Below, one piece after another: positions 6,344 to 11,578 of a DNA stretch of 23,832 nucleotides. This DNA comes from Candidatus Buchananbacteria bacterium. Its GTDB lineage: Bacteria; Patescibacteriota; Patescibacteriia; CAIXNZ01. The notes below the pieces were generated by a model. That model saw only the letters and a program-made list of their open reading frames with translations. It searched no databases and was not told where the DNA came from. The position numbers and the translations under genes were made by a program. Numbering within the stretch: the stretch's first letter is position 1; the number at the start of each line of letters is the position of its first letter. The stretch lies in the NCBI GenBank assembly GCA_030592165.1, contig JAUVKC010000010.1, forward strand, positions 1 to 23,832, written 5' to 3'.

Positions 6344-7867
6344 ATGGATATTTTAACATTTATTATCTGGGCTATTGCAATTATAGCTGGTTTTGTAATT
6401 GGATATTTTATAAGAAAATTTGTTGCTCAAAGAGAAATTGAAGGAGCCGAAGCAAAAGTTCAAAAACTTATTAACGATGCAAAATCAAAAGAAAAAGAAA
6501 TTCTTTTACAATCCAAAGATAAAGCCATCAAAATCATTGATGACGCCAAACGAGAAGAACAACAAAGACGCAAAGACCTTTCTCACATGCAAAGTCGATT
6601 AGAAAAAAGAGAAAATACCTTTGACCAAAAGCTTTTAGACTTGGAAGGCAAACAGCAAAAATTGATGGATAAAGCTAAAGAAATAGAGCAAGTCAAAGAA
6701 AAAATAAATTCAATCAAAGAAGATCAAATCGCTAAACTGGAGAAAATCGCTCAAATGACTCAAGAACAAGCCAAAGATATTCTTTTGGAACACATTGAAA
6801 AAATCAGCAAAGAAGATATTTTGGGTAGAATGAAAAAATTACAAGAGGAAGGCCAGGAAGAAATAGATAAAAAAGCTAAGGAAATCCTAACTTTAGCTAT
6901 TCAAAGATGCTCTATTCCTCAATCTCAAGAAATTACTACTACTAATGTTGAACTACCAAGTGACGAGATGAAAGGTAGAATCATTGGTCGTGAAGGCCGA
7001 AACATTCGTTCAATTGAACAATTGACTGGTGTTGAAATTGTGGTAGATGACACTCCAAACGCTATTTCAATTTCTGGTTTTTCACCGATTCGCCGACATG
7101 TCGCCAAAAGAGCTTTAGAATCTTTAATTTTGGACGGTCGTATTCATCCAACCAAAATTGAAGAGGCTATTGATAATGCTAAAAGAGAAATCGCTCTAGA
7201 AATAAAAAAAGCCGGAGAAGATACTCTTTACTCCCTTGGAATAGCTGGCATTGATCCAAAACTTGTTCAAATATTAGGTCGTTTAAAATTTAGGACTAGT
7301 TATGGTCATAACGTCTTACTTCATTCTTTAGAAGTAGCTAATTTAGCAGGACTTTTAGCTGAAGAACTGGGTGCTGATGTTAATGTTTGTAAGAAAGGTG
7401 GAATATTTCATGATATTGGTAAAGCTGTTGATCATGAAGTTAAAGGTGGTCATCCTGAGATTGGTTATGACATTATGAAAAAGTTTAATATGCCAGAAGA
7501 AATTGCTTATAAGTGTATTTCCCATCATGAAGATTCCCCAAAAACTTTAGAAGGTATTATTGTTAAAGTTGCTGATGCAATTTCAGGTGCACGACCAGGT
7601 GCACGTAAAGATACTTATGAACGATATTTACAAAGACTAGAAGAATTAGAAGGTGTTGCTAATTCATTTGATGGAGTTCAAAAAACATATGCTATTCAGG
7701 CCGGCCGTGAAGTTCGTGTCTTTGTTACACCTGATGAAATCGATGATCTAAGTGCAGCTAAACTAGCTCAAAACATTGCTCACAAGATTGAAGAGGATCT
7801 AAAATATCCTGGTGAAATTAAAGTCAGTGTGATTCGTGAAATGAGAATCACTGAATACGCAAGATAA
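6344..7867 (+). CDS. rny: Ribonuclease Y, 507 aa
   Basis: Membrane-anchored endoribonuclease that initiates mRNA decay in many bacteria. Domains in order: an N-terminal transmembrane helix (about 4-23), a long charged coiled coil (about 25-185), a KH RNA-binding domain with GRIIGREGRN at 211-220, and a metal-dependent HD phosphohydrolase domain with H356-D357 in FHDIGKAVDHE, then the conserved AIQAGREVRV and C-terminal domain. Length is typical (about 510-520). It is one of the few housekeeping genes here with a ribosome binding site (AGGAGA before ATG 6344). The ymdB-like gene follows after 20 bp, a pairing widely seen. Confidence 0.97.
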   Translation: MDILTFIIWAIAIIAGFVIGYFIRKFVAQREIEGAEAKVQKLINDAKSKEKEILLQSKDKAIKIIDDAKREEQQRRKDLSHMQSRLEKRENTFDQKLLDLEGKQQKLMDKAKEIEQVKEKINSIKEDQIAKLEKIAQMTQEQAKDILLEHIEKISKEDILGRMKKLQEEGQEEIDKKAKEILTLAIQRCSIPQSQEITTTNVELPSDEMKGRIIGREGRNIRSIEQLTGVEIVVDDTPNAISISGFSPIRRHVAKRALESLILDGRIHPTKIEEAIDNAKREIALEIKKAGEDTLYSLGIAGIDPKLVQILGRLKFRTSYGHNVLLHSLEVANLAGLLAEELGADVNVCKKGGIFHDIGKAVDHEVKGGHPEIGYDIMKKFNMPEEIAYKCISHHEDSPKTLEGIIVKVADAISGARPGARKDTYERYLQRLEELEGVANSFDGVQKTYAIQAGREVRVFVTPDEIDDLSAAKLAQNIAHKIEEDLKYPGEIKVSVIREMRITEYAR

Positions 7868-7887
7868 ATAACTGATAAAAAATACTT

Positions 7888-8685
7888 ATGATAAAAATAT
7901 TATTTTTCGGTGACATCTTTGGTAAACTTGGTAGACAAGGAATGATAAAAGCCTTACCAGATTTAAAGGAAAAATATCAACCTGATATTACTATTGCAAA
8001 TGCAGAAAACTTAGCTCATGGCAGAGGCGTGACTGAATCAACTATAAAAGAGATGTTAAAAGCTGGGATTGATATGTTTACTTCGGGTAATCATGTCTGG
8101 GACAAAAATGATGCCTATAATATCTTTGCCCAAAAAGATTCACCACTTATTCGACCAGCTAATTATCCGGAAGAAACTGCTGGCAAGGGTGAAAAATTGC
8201 TTAAAATTGGCTTAAAAAAAGTACTTGTGATAAACTTAATTGGAAGAGTATTTTTTCGTGAAGACTTTAATGATCCTTTTGCTGAAATTGATAAAATTCT
8301 TGAAAAATATAAAAAAGACAAACCAAATGCGATCATAATTGACTTTCATGCAGAAGCAACCAGTGAAAAAATTGCTTTAGGACATTTTCTTGACGGTAAA
8401 GTTTCAGCTATGTTAGGAACACATACTCATGTCCAAACAGCTGATAATAAAATCCTTGAACAAGGTACTGCTTATATCTCAGACCTTGGAATGACAGGGC
8501 CTCAAGACTCAGTAATTGGCTTGGAAAAAACAGCTATCATAAACAATTTTTTTACCCAAATAAATAAATCCGCTCAAGTCCCAGAAACAGGTATGTGTCA
8601 GATTAATGGAGTTTATCTGGAGATTGATCCAAAAACTCAAAAGGCTTTAAAAATAGAACGCATTAACACTCAAGTCGAAATATAA
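7888..8685 (+). CDS. YmdB-like metallophosphoesterase (TIGR00282 family), 265 aa
   Basis: Calcineurin-like phosphoesterase of the TIGR00282/YmdB family; members hydrolyse 2',3'-cyclic nucleotide phosphates and affect global RNA metabolism in Bacillus. Metal ligands are visible in FFGDIFGK (D9), NAEN (E40, N41), SGNHVWD (N68, H69), DFHAEATSEK (H154) and GTHTHVQT (H179, H181). Length is normal (about 260-270). It is 20 bp downstream of rny, consistent with a joint RNA-decay operon, and 33 bp upstream of the HU gene. The start is ATG 7888; no Shine-Dalgarno sequence is seen. Confidence 0.92.
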   Translation: MIKILFFGDIFGKLGRQGMIKALPDLKEKYQPDITIANAENLAHGRGVTESTIKEMLKAGIDMFTSGNHVWDKNDAYNIFAQKDSPLIRPANYPEETAGKGEKLLKIGLKKVLVINLIGRVFFREDFNDPFAEIDKILEKYKKDKPNAIIIDFHAEATSEKIALGHFLDGKVSAMLGTHTHVQTADNKILEQGTAYISDLGMTGPQDSVIGLEKTAIINNFFTQINKSAQVPETGMCQINGVYLEIDPKTQKALKIERINTQVEI

Positions 8686-8718
8686 TATAATTAAAATATA
8701 ATTCATAATTCGACCCAT

Positions 8719-9000
8719 ATGAATAAAGCAGCTTTAATTGAAGCTATTGCTTCAAAAAATAGAATCACCAAAAAACAAGCTGAAGAGATTCTTGAATCAA
8801 TGTTGGAGACTATCACTGAAAGTTTAAAAAACGGTGAGGAAGTCGTTTTGACTGGATTTGGTACTTTTTCAGCTAAACTTCGACATGCTAGAAAAGGTGT
8901 TAACCCGCAAAATCCTAAAGAAAAAATAGACATTCCAGAAGTTACAATTCCGAAATTCAAATCAGGCAAAGCCTTGAAAGACGCGTTGAAAGGAAAATAG
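8719..9000 (+). CDS. hup: HU-family DNA-binding protein, 93 aa
   Basis: Nucleoid-associated histone-like protein of the HU/IHF family. The full fold is visible: N-terminal helices MNKAALIEAIASKNRITKKQAEEILE, then GEEVVLTGFGTFSAKLRHARKGVNPQNP, including the GFGTF turn and the DNA-intercalating proline loop (GVNPQNP), then IPEVTIPKFKSGKALKDAL. Length is normal (90-95). It closes the rny operon; a bidirectional terminator follows. The name hup is a family label; IHF-like specificity cannot be excluded from sequence alone. Confidence 0.95.
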   Translation: MNKAALIEAIASKNRITKKQAEEILESMLETITESLKNGEEVVLTGFGTFSAKLRHARKGVNPQNPKEKIDIPEVTIPKFKSGKALKDALKGK

Positions 9001-9017
9001 AAAACTATTACATAACA

Positions 9018-9050
9018 AAAAAAGACAAGTTATCATAGCTTGTCTTTTTT
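9018..9050. terminator. Bidirectional intrinsic terminator, HU gene (+) and the structured minus-strand RNA
   Basis: AAAAAAGACAAG pairs with CTTGTCTTTTTT (9018-9029 with 9039-9050, 9-nt loop), with T runs in both directions. Confidence 0.85.
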
Positions 9051-9160
9051 ATTTAAATTTAAAATGCCGAGAATCCAGAGGAAGGATTATTTATCCTATC
9101 TGAATTCCCGGCGATTGCGACTTTTGTCGCTTGGCTTGAGGGGCGTCATAACCCTATAAT

Positions 9161-9180
9161 AGCCGATAATTTCTGGGGCC
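9161..9180 (-). repeat. Duplicated RNA hairpin motif, copy 1
   Basis: Minus-strand GGCC-loop-GGCT with a 12-nt loop containing AGAAATTATC; GGCC/GGCT pairs with one G-U. Copy 2 is at 9252-9272. Confidence 0.6.
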
Positions 9181-9251
9181 TGGGTTTATTTTGACGCACT
9201 TTGTTTTTTGGCATTAAATCTTATTTCTGAATGTTTTACGCAGTTGTCCGG

Positions 9252-9272
9252 AGCCGATAATTTTCTTGGGCC
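9252..9272 (-). repeat. Duplicated RNA hairpin motif, copy 2
   Basis: Minus-strand GGCC-loop-GGCT with loop CAAGAAAATTATC. The outer bases extend the stem to CCAGGGCC/GGCTCCGG (7 of 8 pairs). Stem and loop match copy 1 apart from small changes. Confidence 0.6.
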
Positions 9273-9736
9273 CTGGTGTTTCGCGCAGTATGTTTCATCC
9301 GATTCATGGGGTAGTGCCAGCTCAATTGCCAGCACTACCCCGCTTCTTCTGCCTTACATTAATAGTTTTTTTTGGTATTTTTGTTTGTGAGTTTATTGTC
9401 TCTCTCAACTCCTAGAAAAAATCCCGATGTTCAGAGCTCTTACCGACTTAACAAACTCGCCTGTAAGATATGTAATGAGAATTTTGAAGATGTGCCGGTA
9501 GCGTTCGCGTCGGCAAACATCTAGACAATAAGCTGCCTGGGTTTTCCTGTTAAAATAACAGGCTGTGGGGAAAACTTCAGGCTAACCCCTAAACTATGAG
9601 TTTTCGCATTAGATCCTCCCAACCGTGGCGTGGTTTTGGCGGGTACCCTTTTGAGTGGGCTTTTGGGGTTATTGTGGCTGGACTGCTGTCCAGATCTTTT
9701 GTCGTCCTGACACAAGTGCCAAGTTCCGGTTTTTTT

Positions 9737-9928
9737 TCAGATACTCAAGCATCTCCATACAACGACCTTAACATTGCGGTTGACACGAGAGAGTCTGGTA
9801 AACGCGAAAAACTTCATGTCTCCATCTTCGCTTTGCAAATAAGCAGCAAAGTGTTCAAAAGTTCTTGTTACAGAACAAAAGAAAGTGAAAATGAGCCAAA
9901 AAGCTCTTTGGACAAAAACTCTCATCAA
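9737..9928 (-). CDS. Possible small membrane-type protein, 62-63 aa
   Basis: Uncertain. AAAGGAGG at 9944-9937 lies eight bases before TTG 9928 and eleven before ATG 9925, the kind of ribosome binding site used by the other orphan genes. The product begins MRVFVQRAFWLIFTFFCSV, a possible membrane helix, then a polar stretch and a basic, hydrophobic tail. Against it: the Shine-Dalgarno sequence overlaps the -10 of the promoter at 9943-9971, so only a transcript from further upstream (for example read-through from the zinc-ribbon gene) could use it. It lies within the structured RNA candidate. Confidence 0.3.
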   Translation of the reverse strand: MMRVFVQRAFWLIFTFFCSVTRTFEHFAAYLQSEDGDMKFFAFTRLSRVNRNVKVVVWRCLSI

Positions 9929-9942
9929 TACGATATCCTCCT

Positions 9943-9971
9943 TTCATAAAAAACTAATATTTTGTTGTCAA
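9943..9971 (-). promoter_or_regulatory. Promoter candidate for the large structured RNA
   Basis: -35 TTGACA (9966-9971), exact 17-bp spacer, -10 TATGAA (9943-9948). The start would be near 9936, leaving the AAAGGAGG at 9937-9944 out of the transcript. Confidence 0.5.
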
Positions 9972-9975
9972 TTTC

Positions 9976-10093
9976 CTCAAAATCTAATTTACAAATTTTA
10001 TAAACTAAGTTTTGAGTAGGATTATTATCCTAGCTAAAACCACAAATTGCTTTATGGTTTTGGGTAGGATGGGGTGTACGCTTGGTACACCCC
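9976..10093 (-). other. Cluster of four hairpins between the zinc-ribbon gene and the structured RNA
   Basis: In minus-strand order: GGGGTGTAC/GTACACCCC (10071-10093, 5-nt loop, no T run); AAAACCA/TGGTTTT (10036-10061); TAGGAT/ATCCTA (10017-10032); and a 16-position stem 9976-9991 with 10001-10016 (15 paired, two of them G-U only on the minus strand). None has a proper terminator tail. They may be 3'-end or processing structures of the zinc-ribbon mRNA, or the 5' part of the large RNA. Confidence 0.55.
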
Positions 10094-10109
10094 TTCTGAG
10101 AGACTGGTT

Positions 10110-10760
10110 TTATCCGCCGTGGGTTCCGGTTTTCTTGAAACAAGCACGCTGGGTGCCTGGCTGCTGGTAACGTCGTTGGTGACCTTGGCCGTCGATCCTC
10201 TTTATCTTCCTTTTTCTACCATTTGTTTTCATAACCTGATAGAGCATATCGAGTACCGGATAGAGCTTGAGCTCCCTCTTATTTTCTTGCTTCCACTTAC
10301 CAACACAATCGTTACAGATAGGTTGGAGATTAACAGTGGTCTTACTGAAATCGATGGGCAGTGCCTTGATTATCAAGACGACTCGTATTATACCATTATT
10401 GGTAGATACGTATTCTCCGTGCGATTTGTTGCATTTCGAGCAGATCAATTGGGGTATGGGCTTGCGCAGTTTTTCTGGTACGTGGGCAAAATTAAGAACC
10501 CTCGCTTGAATCTTCTTACCTTTTCTGTGATATTCATCAAAAAGTAAATCTCTTTCCTGACTATCCAGGAGAGAGTAGAACACCGGAATTTCCTGAAGAG
10601 CCAACTCAACGCACTTCTCACAAAACATGACCGTTGGGTTGGAGGAACCAATGTCCTTACTCTCGGCCATCATGTCCTTGGGTGAACAACTGGCTCCGCA
10701 TGCCGAACAAACTACCATTTCTTCATCACCAATCGTTTCCGGCAAATTATTGTTTTTCAT
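10110..10760 (-). CDS. Double zinc-ribbon protein, 216 aa, orphan
   Basis: Unrecognised family. It has two CxxC...CxxC units: C18/C21 with C47/C50, and C107/C110 with C149/C152, each likely to bind one zinc. The units resemble an internal duplication (hydrophobic-x-C-x-x-C ... C-x-x-C-hydrophobic), joined by a helical linker (LLDSQERDLLFDEYHRKGKK). The tail from about residue 175 is very basic and rich in Gln, Gly and Arg, as in nucleic-acid-binding proteins; RNA or DNA binding is an inference only. The start is ATG 10760 with TCAGGAGGAA seven bases upstream. No independent promoter is evident; a terminator-like hairpin at 10811-10830 and a long structured leader lie upstream on the same strand, and hairpins and the large RNA candidate lie downstream. 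It is not TnpB, HNH or another family I know. Confidence 0.75.
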   Translation of the reverse strand: MKNNNLPETIGDEEMVVCSACGASCSPKDMMAESKDIGSSNPTVMFCEKCVELALQEIPVFYSLLDSQERDLLFDEYHRKGKKIQARVLNFAHVPEKLRKPIPQLICSKCNKSHGEYVSTNNGIIRVVLIIKALPIDFSKTTVNLQPICNDCVGKWKQENKRELKLYPVLDMLYQVMKTNGRKRKIKRIDGQGHQRRYQQPGTQRACFKKTGTHGG

Positions 10761-10810
10761 TTCAATTCCTCCTGATTATCGGCTGTTTTTTAATTTACGT
10801 TTATATCCAT

Positions 10811-10830
10811 AAAAAGAGCTAAGCTCTTTT
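10811..10830 (-). terminator. Terminator-like hairpin just before the zinc-ribbon gene
   Basis: Minus strand AAAAGAGC-TTA-GCTCTTTT followed by a further T (T5 in total). It lies about 50 bp upstream of ATG 10760, so it can either end the RNA from the 11257-11285 promoter or attenuate the gene. Confidence 0.6.
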
Positions 10831-10837
10831 GTTTCCG

Positions 10838-10890
10838 CCTCATCCCAAGACAAAATAATCTACACGAGACTATTTCGTCTTGGGATGAGG
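10838..10890 (-). repeat. 53-nt perfect hairpin, 24 bp with a 5-nt loop
   Basis: The outer arms CCTCATCCCAAGAC / GTCTTGGGATGAGG are exact complements. On the minus strand pairing continues inward to the loop CGTGT with two G-U pairs that would be mismatches on the plus strand. It is long enough to be an RNase III-type substrate. It lies between the upstream structured RNA and the terminator-like hairpin at 10811-10830. Confidence 0.75.
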
Positions 10891-10960
10891 TTTATAACTT
10901 TACTATTTAAGATCAGATATAAAAATAGTGTTAAGACTAACCACTTTGGTCATATTTTTG

Positions 10961-11042
10961 AGTTCCTAATAAAGGGCTAGAACACTCCCAATATATTAAA
11001 TGTACATTTTGAAATGAGTGGGAACTTTTTAACCCTTAATTA
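10961..11042 (-). other. Crossing helices: pseudoknot or mutually exclusive structures
   Basis: Three pairings: 10961-10966 with 11021-11026 (AGTTCC/GGAACT); 10983-10987 with 11016-11020 (CACTC/GAGTG); and 10967-10976 with 11033-11042 (9 of 10 pairs). The third crosses the first, so they form a pseudoknot or alternate with each other. Confidence 0.45.
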
Positions 11043-11080
11043 GATTCTCAAATTGTAATATACTTATAATTAGCAAAAGC

Positions 11081-11250
11081 ATGGAGGTATTGTTCACTCG
11101 AAAGTAAACGGTCTGACTTTGGCCGAAGCCTATCAGACAAACATCTAGTGTAGGTATCTTCTAGCTTGCGCCGGAAAATGTCTACGGCTAAATGACTACT
11201 ACCCCCATATTTCTGATAACTATGTAAAGATCTTTTCTTTTTTAGTGTAA
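11081..11250 (-). ncRNA. Structured RNA (leader or stand-alone) with tetraloop hairpins
   Basis: Unrecognised. A closing stem pairs ATGGGGGTA with TACCTCCAT (11208-11200 with 11089-11081). It encloses a hairpin 11156-11179 with a GCAA (GNRA) tetraloop, one at 11111-11138 (GTCTGA/TCAGAC with an inner GGC-TTCG-GCC), and one at 11092-11109 (GTTTACT/AGTGAAC with a TTCG loop). Four helices contain one G-U pair each that is valid only for a minus-strand RNA, agreeing with the promoter at 11257-11285. G+C is 42-45% in the two 60-nt blocks counted, above the coding background. No immediate terminator follows; transcription probably runs on to 10811. It does not match tmRNA, RNase P, SRP RNA, 6S or a riboswitch class I can recall. 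Confidence 0.65.
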
Positions 11251-11256
11251 TAGAAT

Positions 11257-11285
11257 ACAATATCATATTTAATGAATTTTGTCAA
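11257..11285 (-). promoter_or_regulatory. Promoter of the structured RNA upstream of the zinc-ribbon gene
   Basis: -35 TTGACA (11280-11285), 17-bp spacer ending TGA, -10 TATTGT (11257-11262). Start near 11250. Confidence 0.75.
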
Positions 11286-11534
11286 TAGCAAAACGTAGTC
11301 ATTCTGCTAAAACTAGCCAAATAGCATTAACAAAAAAGAACCTCTGTCAATAAAAATTAACAACTTTTTTTATCAATGCTCGATCGAAATGAAGGGGGAA
11401 CTTCGGTGATCCCATCATGTCGACCATCGTGGAGACATCCCTTGGCAATATGGTAATTAAAGGATTCCTCCATTCGTTTATTAAATAAGAAACTAAGAAT
11501 TTGGTTCAAATTTTATAAAAACATTTTTTGTAAC
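11286..11534. other. Gene-poor gap between the rpoC terminator and the RNA promoter
   Basis: No convincing gene. The minus strand holds a 38-codon ORF (ATG 11473 to TAA 11357, beginning MEESFNYHIAKGCLHDGRHD) and an overlapping 33-codon frame from a TTG; neither has a ribosome binding site. The 11390-11450 part is visibly richer in G+C than its flanks. A further isolated TTGACA occurs on the minus strand near 11345 without a good -10. Confidence 0.4.
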
Positions 11535-11568
11535 AAAAAAGAACCCCGCTAAATGCGGGGTTCTTTTT
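11535..11568. terminator. rpoBC terminator
   Basis: AAAGAACCCCGC-TAAAT-GCGGGGTTCTTT (11535-11549 with 11555-11568), flanked by A and T runs, just after the rpoC stop codon. Confidence 0.9.
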
Positions 11569-11578
11569 ATCTATTATC

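Larger units (their letters stand above)
9053..9936 (-). ncRNA. Candidate large structured RNA, up to about 0.9 kb
   Basis: Unrecognised. The stretch is about half G+C in the blocks I counted (30/60 at 9121-9180, 31/60 at 9301-9360) against about 30% in nearby rpoC. Helices on the minus strand include: 9066-9079 with 9099-9112 (14 pairs, two of them G-U, plus inner AGGAT/ATCCT); GCGAC/GTCGC (9117-9130); 9143-9154 with 9182-9197; two copies of a hairpin with a conserved loop (9161-9180, 9252-9272); a 10-bp stem 9308-9317 with 9332-9341; 9489-9497 with 9511-9521; and a compound stem 9535-9582. The G-U pairs would be A-C mismatches on the plus strand, so the minus strand is the likely RNA. A promoter-like site (9943-9971) and a terminator (9018-9050) frame it. 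The 5' third is less structured and may encode a small protein, so the RNA could start further in or continue from the upstream gene. No tmRNA, RNase P, SRP or 6S hallmark was found. Confidence 0.55.

Noticed and set aside
9161..9340. A small CxxH...CxxH protein frame on the minus strand near the duplicated hairpins
   Set aside because: A frame reading ...YCAKHQGPRKLSAPDNCVKH exists, but it starts within a 10-bp hairpin, lacks a ribosome binding site, and the second repeat copy is frame-shifted relative to the first, while RNA pairing is preserved in both.
9521..9949. ORFs of 64 codons (-, 9521-9715) and 117 codons (+, 9596-9949)
   Set aside because: No ribosome binding sites or protein-like patterning; they overlap the RNA helices and the better-supported minus-strand start at 9928/9925.
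10074..10547. 157-codon plus-strand ORF over the zinc-ribbon gene
   Set aside because: Shadow frame; the minus frame has paired CxxC motifs and a good ribosome binding site.
9053..11250. tmRNA, RNase P RNA, SRP RNA, 6S RNA or tRNA
   Set aside because: I looked for TTCGA-type T-arms with CCA ends, GAGGAAAGTCC/ACAGAA of RNase P, the GGAAGCAGC-type SRP tip and a 6S bubble; none is present. The TTCG loop at 11099-11102 sits in a plain tetraloop hairpin, not a T-arm. A shared CTAGATGTTTG in the two RNAs is too short to interpret.
11048..11266. 72-codon minus-strand ORF (MILYSITLKKKRSLHSYQKY...)
   Set aside because: Its ATG lies inside the -10/spacer of the promoter at 11257-11285, so it is not in the transcript; it has no ribosome binding site and is explained by the structured RNA.
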